Shown here in pieces: positions 54,119-64,000 of a stretch of 64,000 bases of DNA. The position numbers and the translations under genes were made by a program. The DNA is from Litomosoides sigmodontis (taxonomy: Eukaryota; Nematoda; Chromadorea; Rhabditida; Onchocercidae): NCBI GenBank assembly GCA_963070105.1, contig OY718804.1, positions 3,923,317 to 3,987,316 on the forward strand, given 5' to 3'. The stretch's first letter is position 1, and each line of letters begins with the position of its first letter. The notes beneath the pieces are model-generated. The model was not told the origin of the DNA. It ran no database searches and saw nothing but the letters and a program-made list of their open reading frames with translations.

Positions 54119-57100
54119 ATGAGTTGTTCGGCTTCGTCGCCAACATCTTCCTGTGGTGAACAACAGCCTGTAAAAGCTACTGGCTCAGATGGTATTTTTA
54201 ATTTTTATTTTATTTGTAGTGACTTTTTAACTGCAATGTTTTCATGAGTTGTTTGAAAATCTGGATGGTTCATTGGTGCTGAATAGAAAAGATGAAGAGA
54301 TACTTGAATAATAGAAAGCTGACGTGGTAAAATCTTACAGAAAAAATGTTTTTTTAACTGTCTAATCGTTTTTTATTGTAGAGGAGAGAGATAACGATAT
54401 ATGCAGCCTCAGTTGCCTTGTTACAAACTGCCTTTGTACAACCAGGTAGCTAAATTTTCATTTACGTGTTTCGAGCATGATTATTTTACTTTTTGATTTA
54501 ACTTTTCTTTGAAAATTTTTCTTTTGGACCTTTGCAGTTGTGCCATAAGAGAGTCACCGCCTCCCGCCTTTAAACCTTTCCTTCGTCCAAGTTTATTTTC
54601 CAATGTGCCTCCAACAATACGATTTTACGAAAAGGAGTCAAAAGGTTTGCTCTTAGTAACTCTTTTTTTGTTTTCAAATGTCTTCGAATTTGCAATATTC
54701 ATTCAGCTTTACTTCTAACTTGAAATAATAACTTCACTGACAGGGAATAACTGTATTTAGTTTTCACTACTAAAGGTATTGAACGATATTAAAAGACTAT
54801 CTTCTTTTACTGTAATTGTCACGAAACATCTTTGGCCATATCAGCGTACTGTGATTTCATATTCAACCTACTTAATTGCAGTTACAAAACCGAGTAAAGC
54901 AATTCGTTCAACTCTAATGTGGTGTAAAAATAGTCTTTTACCTATTGTTATGAGGCAAAGCCTTGTTGCAAGCCATTTTACCATAGTCGATGAGTCGAAC
55001 TTTTGGATTGGATATTGGGGACGACACTTGAAATCAGCGCAATACCGAACAATTAAACCATATCAAAAGGTATCTTTATCTTTTTTTTTGTTTTTTTCAA
55101 CTCATTTTACCGAAATTGGCTGTATAAATTTCTGACATAATATACATATAAGTTTCTATCATAAATTTCTATCATATAAGTTTCTATTGTCTTATAGGTT
55201 AATCATTTTCCTGGTGCATTTCACATGGGACGAAAGGATCGTCTCTGGCAACATATAAATGAAATGATTGCTCTCTGGGGCACCGCTGAATATCACATTA
55301 TGCCAACGACGTATGTTTTACCGCGGGATATCAAGAAATTAAAGGCTTACCTTCACGATAACCCCCGTAAAGTCGTCATACTTAAGCCGGTATGCTTGAC
55401 AAAATTATATATTTTTCTAATTCACTCATGCTTCTCTTATTTTTAAACATTATTATTTATAATTTGCTAACCTACGATTGTAATATCTAATGACAACTCT
55501 GCGTGTGCTGTAATATGAATATATATAAAAGATGACATCAACTTAAAAAAAACAAAAACTGTAAATTGGTTTTAACTGTTTAAAATTATTTATTATAGCC
55601 TGCATCTGCCCGAGGAACGGGCATCAGTATCGCCAGCAACATTAAGCAAATTCCAAAGAAAACATCACTTGTTGCTCAACAGTAAGTTTTTCATTTTGCG
55701 AACTTTTATGGTGCTTCAATCTCGTAAAAACATAATAGATTATTTGAAAATATAATTTTTTCAGTTACATTGAACGCCCTCTAATTGTTAATTCGGCAAA
55801 ATTTGATTTACGTTTATATGTTTATCTGACAAATCTCGATCCTCTTCGTATATACTTATACAATGACGGCCTTGTTCGATTCGCGAGTATCCCGTAATTT
55901 TTTTTGCTTTTCGTTATATCTTACAGTTTTTTTAGTTCGACAAAAAAAACGAACAATTTTCGTTTTTTTATGTCGAACTAAGGTGAAGCGAAGAAGATTG
56001 ATCTGTTATTTTGTTATGTTTTTTTTGGTCTGAAAATTGAAAATTATCGCGTCTTTAAATATGGGCTATATGTTTGCAGCTATTCTTCTTCAATTAGTTC
56101 GATGTCTAACAAATTTATGCATCTAACGAACTACAGTATCAACAAATTAGCAGAATCAGCAGGCGAACGTACAACGCCCGTACCAAAATGGAAATTATCG
56201 GAATTTTGGGCATATATAGCCGAATATGTAGATGTCAATGTTATTAAACTAAAGATTACAGATATCATTATCAAGGCTGTCCTCGCGTAAATTTTTTGTA
56301 TATCTCGCAGTGTTAAACTGAAGATTGATAGGACTTATATTATTTTTTGTTAACTATTGATTATTGATTAAAATTAAACAGTTGCGAAATGTGGTATTTA
56401 CTACTTAATTTTCTCAGTTTTTCTGATAGTCTTGTTTCAGTTGTGAAAGTCATATTCGAATGCACCAGAAAAAACACAGCTTGTTTACTTTCACAAGTCA
56501 TGAGCTTTATGGTATGGATATTTTACTTGACGACACTCTCAGGCCTTGGTTGTTAGAGGTAGCAAATTTTATTTGCTAAAATTATTTGCATTTTGCAAAA
56601 TTAAATTTAGTGCAAAATTATTGAATTATTTGTATTTTATTTGCACATTAAATTAGCATAGAAGTTTAAAGTATTTACTTGAAATTTCAGATATATATAA
56701 AGCAAATTCTATATATGGAGGCTTTTATATTTTCAGGTGAATATTTCGCCTTCATTGCACTGTTCCACTCCTACAGATATAGCCATCAAAACAACGCTTG
56801 CGAAGAATGTACTAAATCTCTGTGGCATTCAGATTCCACCAGACGCGTGAGTATGAAATAACTTAAAGTGCTCATTTCCTTTTCTTTGTCAAGAAAATGC
56901 TCCTGCAATTTCTCTAAAAATTTCAGCAACAAAAGTAACGCGCTATCAATGGATTATCGCGTGAAATCATTCGATGGTAATAAAAGTGAAGAGGATTTAA
57001 AGAAGGAGCGACATCATCTTGAACATTTTGAGATTAATAGGGTAGGAGATTCATTCGTTCACTTAACAATAGGCTACGTTCCTCTATATTTTTTTTCGTC

Positions 57101-57533
57101 TGGTGGGTGGTTTAATGAGTATCTCTTAATCGTTTTTTTGTAGACTACATTGTTTATGTGTACAAATTATCAAACTACAAATTCTTAAAATCCTTTGTTA
57201 GAACTGCAAAATTTAAAAAAAGAACTGCAGGAAATTGACCGAAGAATACTGGATGAGCTGACGAGTTATGATGCACGAATTTTGATTGAATTCGAAGACG
57301 AATTAGATCGTTCCGGTAATTTCGACCTCATATTTCCTACTGCTGAAACAGTTGATTACGTTAAGTACTATAACAACCCACTAACCTACTCAAATCTGTT
57401 GTTGGCGCAGTGGCAAGTGGAACAGCAAGCACGTGGGCGTGAAGTTGGCGTAGGTATTTTGGAAGATATAACTAGCAGAAGTGAACACTTTGCTGACACA
57501 GACATTTTTAAAAATGTTAACTTGATCAGTTGA
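54119..57533 (+). CDS. TTLL4: Tubulin polyglutamylase, TTLL4 type
   Basis: Twelve exons: 54119-54191, 54382-54445, 54538-54644, 54882-55069, 55198-55389, 55599-55681, 55765-55893, 56080-56286, 56441-56558, 56737-56846, 56927-57041, 57231-57533. They total 1689 nt, 562 residues, all in phase. The enzyme adds glutamate side chains to tubulin tails using ATP; TTLL4 mostly starts chains and also modifies some other proteins. Diagnostic stretches: PSLFSNVPPTIRFY (about 70), NHFPGAFHMGRKDRLW (145-160), ATP-site KPPASARGTGI (207-217), FDLRLYVYL (249-257), NKFMHLTNYSINK (289-301), and the metal-binding EVNISPSL (387-394). The C-terminal region DARILIEFEDELDRSGNFDLIFP matches the TTLL4 tail. It lacks the long N-terminal extension of vertebrate TTLL4. 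The last acceptor could instead be at 57201. Likely site: cilia of sensory neurons. Confidence 0.94.
55932..55981. repeat. Imperfect hairpin, about 24-bp arms, inside a TTLL4 intron
   Basis: TTAGTTCGAC plus an A run and CGAA is followed after about four bases by the reverse complement (TTCG, T run, ATGTCGAACTAA). One bulge or mismatch interrupts the arms. It lies in the intron between exons ending at 55893 and starting at 56080. Confidence 0.85.
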
Positions 57534-59456
57534 TGATAGTGGCTCTTATTTTAAACCTTAATGGATTTTAATTCAAATTTCGAGCACGTTTTACCAATTT
57601 GGATCTTGAACTGTTAACCTAAAGTTAAAGTGAATTCTATGACAATATTAAATCATACCTTAGTGTTATTTTTTGACACTGGTGTGGTTTATCCATGGTC
57701 TTGGTCATCGAGTTGATTTCGTCATATAGTGCAACGTTCAGAGTGTCAATCATTCAAATATCCTCTTATACAGGTTGTTGTGTTCAGGCTCATGTTGCTC
57801 ATGTCATGCTAAAGCTGATCTGGTTTTTTATAGAAATTTTATGCCTCACGCTTTTGTTTGTTAACAGTTTTGGATGCTTTCTTCTGTATATCATTTGGTG
57901 ACTAAATTTTGTATCAAGTACTCACCTGTTAGTCTTTGCCTTATATTTTGTAATACTTTCTATATTTCTTATAACATGAGTATCATTGTATCATTGTATT
58001 TTTTGAGATATATTCTAGGAGATTGCGTAGAAAAGGTCTCTATTTTTTACGAACGGTTGAGTGCTCCGTAAAAAGTTGCCATTGAACTAATAAAAAATTA
58101 TTTTTGTAGTGAGCTGATTGTTGTAGTATTCATCAATTAATAGACTTTGTAAACAAATGCTTAAGACATGTTTATTCATATTTTTTTGCACCACAATTGT
58201 TCTCTCATTTGATCGGATTTTAAAAATAAGAATTTATCCGTAGTTAGATTTCAAGTCGGTGAATGCTTTGGAATTATTATTTATAAAGGGCATATTTTGT
58301 AAAGCAGCTAGTGATGTTTTATTACATCCGATATTCGACTGTCCAATATATCACATTTACATTTCAAGAAAAATTACCTGATTTTACGATATACCTAAAT
58401 TTTCGCTCGCTAAAAAGTTTTACCTTCTTACTCTTAGATCCCAAATCTTTTTCTCATAATTTTGTCTTCTATGCGAACTGTTTTGACTCAAATTCGTTTG
58501 TGCCCTACCAATATTCCATTTACCATTCATGCATGTGGAATGGTTTGGAATGACTGCAATCTTATTGAACTTATGGTCTCTTATAGAACTGTTTATATCA
58601 GTGTACTGTGTTGATACTCTGTTTTGCTTTTATCATTCATATTTTGAGCGTGCATAACAGTGATTATATTTTGGGTTAGTTGAGCATGATATTATGCGTC
58701 TTTCACTGCATTATCTATTTCACTGACTTGTGTAATCATTGCACTTTCTTGTGTAGTTAAATTCCGTTTGAATTTGATTTTCGACAACTTTTTATTGCTC
58801 TCAATTGCTTCTTGTTTATTACTCTTACAGTTTAAGTTTTTGACACTTTTTTCAATGACAATATATATGTTTTTCCAATGGATGTCCTCTCAGAGTGTTA
58901 CATTAGTCATGAAGGATGCGGATCCAATGGATTACGCTTGGGCGCAATCGAGGAGTTAGGTCTAAGATTTTCTATAGAAAAAATGGCAATTCTATCACTT
59001 TAACTTCAGCCTTAAATGGTAGGCATAATTTGATCAATTCTAGTCCAATTATGTCCAAGAAATATCTGGTTTTTACGGGGAAAAAATTCTCTAACTGAAC
59101 ATGTTAAAACGATCCATTTGATTTTTATCTTTTTTCAATAAAATACAACAAAGTAACGATAACGGGCATATTTACAGCGACCGAAAGGAGTAAAGTTGAT
59201 CTGAATAGAAAAGCGTTAAGTAACATCCTTATTTTAAACAACCACTCAGTCTTTCTCATTAAAAATGAAATGTAAGAATAACAACCTAGCGATTTCTATG
59301 TCACATCATTCGACTAAATTCAAAAGAGTCCAATCTGCTGATGGTATAGGATAGAAAAACACATGTAATAATTTTTAAACAATGATCAAAATATTTCTCT
59401 CCTGTTCTAAGTAGATGTAGTTACAAATCCCCGTTTCAACAGTTCTAATAAAATAA
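57534..59456. other. Intergenic between convergent TTLL4 and TEX10-like genes
   Basis: Holds both 3' UTRs. A possible TTLL4 poly(A) signal AATAAA lies at 58089-58094. Open frames here are AT-driven, Phe- and Tyr-rich and have no domain. Confidence 0.55.
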
Positions 59457-61486
59457 TCATAATACCACTCGCTCAACATGATAACTGCGACTCAGTGGTC
59501 GTTTTCGACGCTTCCCAGTTAACCGATTTTGGGGCAAGCTTAATGTCTGCAGCAGAGTACGTATTCTCTGCGATAGATTCCCATTTTTCAACAAAGAGCT
59601 GATACCTGACAACACTTCTTTCAATTCTTCTTCGAACTTAACAGTTTGAGATGAAGCACGTATTTTCGATAGTACCTGCAACGCAAAGTTTCCGAAAATA
59701 GCTGAAATCTTACCAAACCTTCCGTTTTTTAATCTTGAAATAATGCACTTTTTTGATAGAATCAATAAGACGTTTTTGAAATTGCTCGAATATTGAAAGG
59801 ACATCAAAGAATCAGAAGCATTCTAAAATAAGTGAAATAGTTGAATAACATTAAAACTGTAGAACTCAATTTAACTTATCGCACGTTTTAAAAACTTACT
59901 TTATTTAATATTCCAAACACTCCCACCCATTCTTTTTCATTAAGCGGTGACTCTTCTGATGCATCCATTAGAAACAGTGACAGAATTCCCGAGAGTGCTG
60001 GCAGAAATTTATCATGTAAATAGATCGACGATTTTGACTCGTGTGGCTGAGAACCAAGGACACAAAAATCGATCAACGGTTGAATGTTTGAGGTTAAGTT
60101 AATTGTGGTATAGTGCTTATTACGAATGCTGAATGATGCAACATGAAGAGGTCCAACTTTCGCACATTCTTCTACCACAAAAGCTTGCAAAAAAGCATGG
60201 ACACCATCAAGCAGTAACTGAAAATTTTAATTTTCAGTGCCGTCATATTTTTTGAAAATTAGCACGCTATCTGCATGAAGGACAATCAAAATGCTTTTTT
60301 TATAATGTACTTAATTGTTGTAGAGTTTTATTTTTGATCTAATTTTATTTTGAACTTACAGGAAAGAGAGATCTAAATTAAAGCTGTATTATATGGTAGC
60401 ATGAACGTGCTGCACGGAATCCACCGTTTTACTATGAGCATGTTAAATATTTATAATACTGCACTGAATAATTAAAACCTTTTGTCTTCCGCTCAATTCT
60501 TCCTAAGTAATCAGCGTATCCCAACTATAATGAACATATAAGAGAACTTAAACAAAATTACTTCTGAAGCAAGTAAAGCAACTGAAAAAAAAAACTTCGA
60601 TCAAAGTCAAGCTTCTCAGCAATAAAAATTTCTAATGACCTTTTTGTTCGCTGGAATTCTTTTACTATTCAAAAATTCCACGAACGAATCGAACAAATCG
60701 ATGCTATTCCGACAAAGCTCAGGATATGTTCGCATTAACAGAGTCAAAATGGTAAGCGCATAGATCCGTACGCTCATCCTGAGATGTGTTAGGGCTCGAA
60801 GAACGTGAGCCATTAACAGGGTGAAATGGGATGATATCGTCGAGGCATCAATTGTACACAACAATTCCACAAGAGCACGCAACTGAGCTTGAAATGACGA
60901 ATCGCTCTTCTGAAATTGCTTGATAATTCGATAATTCATCGTGGTATTTAAGGTTTATTAACAAGTTCTCAAGAAAAACATGAAAAATACTTTGAATAAC
61001 TTAAATTCGATGTATTCAATATTTATAAAATTCACATCGCAAGCAATGAGACGTCCAATAGCAGGTATCAGTATATGCAAATGTTTCCGCACAAGCTCTG
61101 GATGTGAGGACAGCAACTGCCTTACACCAATTACTGAATCTCGTCTAACATTAATGTTGTAATGACCAAGTTGACGACATAGATCATCCAGTGATAAACC
61201 ACGATGCGATAAGCAACCGCTATCACTTTTTGTCAACTGCTCCACAAGTATAACCTAAAACACTCAAGGTACTTTTCTGAACTTCATATGTAACAGAGGA
61301 TTGTGCTCAGGTTACAAGAAACCCCTATCTGATACAAAGCTGGATGAAATGACCTCGTCCTGAATACTAAATACTGAAGAAGCAGACCTTTTTGGATTGA
61401 ATTCGTGTATCGGTAGTTGTCGTTTTCTTCAATTTTTTCCCAACTTTTATTTTGGCTTTGGGAAAATCGTTCTTCTTTTTGCCCAT
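59457..61486 (-). CDS. TEX10: TEX10/IPI1-like ribosome-biogenesis protein
   Basis: Five exons, all in phase 0: 61486-61388, 61254-61036, 60909-60640, 60217-59900, 59822-59457. They total 1272 nt, 423 residues. The start MGKKKNDFPKAKIKVGKKLK matches the basic KVKLKVGKK opening of human TEX10 as I recall it. Next comes LSLDDLCRQLGHYNINVRRD, the counterpart of the family's 'DLLSQMxHYNxxVxxxAL' segment, then helical repeats (HFTLLMAHVLRALTHLRMSV) of the Ipi1 N-terminal domain. The C-terminus is basic (GKRRKRP). Family knowledge: IPI1/TEX10 works with Rix1/PELP1 and IPI3/WDR18 in the nucleus in late 60S maturation and ITS2 processing; TEX10 also binds SENP3 in mammals. The protein is less than half the length of human TEX10 (about 930), closer to yeast Ipi1. 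Its start lies 746 bp behind the HMG20-like stop. Confidence 0.85.
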
Positions 61487-62232
61487 TGTACTAGTAAACC
61501 TTAAATGAAAAAGAAATCATTGTGACGTATTCGGAAGTGATACATAAAAATCCACGCCAAGCGCTTCCAGTTTTGCGAATGATTTTAAAATTATTGTAGG
61601 CAGAGAAATACGAACTCGTCAAAAAAGTCATTTCAATAAGATATTCAAATACAGATCAAAATACATCAATGACGACGGACTATCACCCACTTTCCAAATC
61701 GCACTGCGAGAGCTCGTTCTGCCAGACCTCACCTGACTTTAAAAGTATAAGACTTACAACAAGTAGTTAAAGAGGAAATGGTAAATGCTAAAAATTTACA
61801 AGAGGTGACGGGATCTCCTCAAACGGTTGTCGATTTATCTTGCGGAACTAGTCGGAAGTTAAAAGGATCGACACTTGCAATTTGCTTAGAATGTGCGCTT
61901 TATACGCTATTAAAAACAGCTTTTCAAATTAGTTGATCTGAATAGATATCACCTAATAAAATAATACTAAGAGCACCAAACTGTTTTATCGTTTATAACA
62001 AAAAACAGTACATATAAAACAGCAATATATACATGTAAATCCAAAGGATTTTAGAATATCACATAGTGAAAAGGCATAACATGCTATAATTTGTGAAACA
62101 CAGCTGAGTAAGAAGTCCCTATATCGCGTCCACCTTATATTTCAAGAGGCTAAAAAGTGAATTGAGAATTCTCCTTAATTTAACACAGCTTCATTCCACT
62201 GAAACTGTATACTAACAAAAAGCGTGTGGAAT
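61487..62232. other. Spacer between HMG20-like and TEX10-like genes, possible operon gap
   Basis: 746 bp between two minus-strand genes with no gene of its own. CTTTTTCATTTAAG, ending 13 bases before the TEX10-like ATG (acceptor at 61500-61510), could accept a spliced leader. No poly(A) signal was assigned. Confidence 0.5.
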
Positions 62233-63906
62233 TCAGGTAAAGTTCACTTCAGACAAAGCCATTCGCACCGCTATTAAGTCCTTGCTGCTTGGATTGTCAG
62301 CAACTAATTGTTTTAATTTCTTCATATAAATATCGATGTTTTGTGAGGTTGGATATTCTCCTAAAAAGTAATGATTAACACGAACTGCACTACAAACGGA
62401 TTCCGGACGAAAAACAACTACTGTGACCCAAATCGAAATATGCATTTGAAGAAATAGAATATATGATAAATTTTTATCTAAAGCAATGGAAATTTCCACT
62501 GCAAATAATTTGACCTTACCATCGACAGAAACGTATGCAAGAGCGTCAGTCAATAATTTTGTCCACCGCTGTTTTACTTTTCCAGACAGCTGTAACGCTG
62601 CAGGTTGTTGCCCATATATTAATTTCATCTTCTCTGACAACCTGCGAAATCAAGACTTGAAAGGCTTTGTCACAAGATACAAAAGCTCGTTAAAAAGAAC
62701 CATCTATTAACATGATGTTAACCCGGTGCTCTCGTATGTTCAGTGTGATAGCTCAAGCCAGTTTAACTCATAAATGAAAATTTAATTTCACTTAATAAAA
62801 TACTTCCGTGATTTGATTCGATACACCTGTGTTCAGCAAATGCAAACCGCTGTAAAACGTAACAGTTGGATTTGTGATAAAAAAGTAAAATGAAGCAGTA
62901 AATTTTAGATTTTAAGGTAGTAAATATATAAACCCACTTTTGGATGTCAGCTTTGAGGAGATCATTTTCTTCCTGGAGAGCACCTACCATTTTCCGCAAC
63001 TTTTTGCATTTAGTTTCTTGACCTGGAAAAAAATTTACTTAAAAACTTAATCAATATTTCAAAAGTAGTATGATATGGTACACTACATTTAAATATATTA
63101 AGTAATGCAAAAATATTGTTCGCAATCCAAATAAAATAAAACACTGGTCCATAAATTCAATAAAATTCCCCTCTAGTTATGACCTCAATCATTTTCACAT
63201 AAAGTAGTTAAAAAATTTGGAGTAATTGTTGTCAACTTGATTTAAAATTCAGTCGAACATTTTGGACCATACTTTTATTGTAGGCAAGAAATTCCTTGCT
63301 GAATATTGGAATATCACTCGCAACAACTGCTTCATTTTTGTCTTCTTCCTTAAAAAAATTTTTTTTCCCAATCCATCAAATTAGTCCTAAAATCCTAATT
63401 ACTATAGAAAGCAAAGAAGTATTTTTCGTAAAGCCAAGCAAGTTAGGAAAAGACTTACCTCATCATTATCATCACTAGATCTCACATCGTTTTTGCGCTC
63501 TCTCAACTCAAGCGTTCTTTGTTTCATCAATTCTTTCTTCTTAACTGAAATTCGATTTTTTTTTTAAACTTACTAATCATCTCAACTTCGTTTTTACGTC
63601 AGTTAAAAAAGAATGAGCATTTAAAAACAGTTAACTCATTTGATTGTGAAGTCTCTACTTATTTATTGTTGAATCTCTGAAATTTTAAAACCAGCCACTA
63701 GGATATATGTTATTATATAGAATAAATTAGGTTTAGCATCTCAAATTACGCCACTCCTTACAAAATGCTTATTACCATGTTTAAAATCATTTTCTAGAAA
63801 AAAAGATCCACAAACCTTGGAACTGTTTGTATGTCTCCGTTTTCCTATATTCTTCCATAGCTTTCTGGTAGTCAGAATGTTCTTTAGCTGATTTGTCGAA
63901 ATAAAA
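62233..63906 (-). CDS. HMG20A: HMG20A/B-like chromatin protein, C-terminal part (runs off right edge)
   Basis: Six phased minus-strand exons: 63906-63816, 63544-63459, 63348-63273, 63022-62938, 62641-62520, 62360-62233 (stop at 62233-62235). They give 195 residues. The first exon carries the end of an HMG box (KSAKEHSDYQKAMEEYRKTE, like human HMG20's KERYLKELQAYQQSEAY). Then follow a basic/acidic linker, SDIPIFSKEFLAYNK (human VPIFTEEFLDQNK), a coiled coil LRKMVGALQEENDLLKADIQ, and NIDIYMKKLKQLV near the C-terminus (human DFYMARLHGAI). The order is that of HMG20A (iBRAF) and HMG20B (BRAF35). These bind DNA structure and belong to or compete for the LSD1-CoREST complex; HMG20A also joins a PHF14-type complex. 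Most of the HMG box lies beyond the window, so DNA binding cannot be judged. Whether this is the A or B type is undecided. Confidence 0.9.
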
Positions 63907-64000
63907 CTAAGAAAGTGAAATTGATTTCAAACTTTTTCGAAAATTCTATCACTAATTGACATGAGCCTTGTGCAAAACATGTGCGAAACAAAGTGAGTCC

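Noticed and set aside
59664..59706. A small intron inside the last TEX10-like exon
   Set aside because: GT-AG candidates exist, but splicing them shifts the frame into an early stop, whereas the unspliced reading is open to the final stop.

Overview
The window is eukaryotic and almost certainly from a nematode. It is AT-rich, its genes are cut into many short exons by mostly small GT-AG introns, several start codons lie just behind a trans-splice-like acceptor, and the proteins are metazoan. A spirurid (filarial-like, clade III) worm is a guess from base composition only. I placed introns by hand from splice sites and reading phase; every exon chain quoted closes in frame unless I say otherwise.

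Layout. (1) 1-1192, minus strand: 5' end of a TNNI3K-type ankyrin-repeat kinase gene, running off the left edge before its kinase domain. (2) 4841-10516, minus: a complete 12-exon gene for a putative DNA-binding protein with two Myb/SANT-like domains and a C-terminal coiled coil. (3) 10.2-15.6 kb: a less AT-rich stretch with the Myb-gene start, clustered microsatellites, many in inverse-complement pairs, and a tRNA-Leu(CAG) gene. (4) 15.6-41.6 kb: about 26 kb with no convincing gene. It holds a 43-unit ATC array, a 1.26-kb nearly pure AAT array, a perfect 31-bp inverted repeat, an 18-bp minisatellite and a possible broken gene. (5) 41.6-46.0 kb, plus: a class B (secretin-type) GPCR whose TM5 exon does not read cleanly. 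(6) 51.6-52.7 kb, minus: a small Ly6/uPAR-like cysteine-rich secreted or anchored protein. (7) 54.1-57.5 kb, plus: a complete tubulin glutamylase gene of the TTLL4 type. (8) 59.5-61.5 kb, minus: TEX10/IPI1-like ribosome-biogenesis protein. (9) 62.2-64.0 kb, minus: C-terminal half of an HMG20A/B-like chromatin protein, running off the right edge.

The genes do not form one pathway. The only arrangement that suggests coupling is HMG20-like followed by TEX10-like: same strand, 746 bp apart, with a splice-acceptor-like site just before the TEX10 start, as in a nematode operon. The most unusual DNA is non-coding: the AAT array, the 31-bp perfect hairpin, and the inverted pairs of triplet arrays upstream of the Myb gene.
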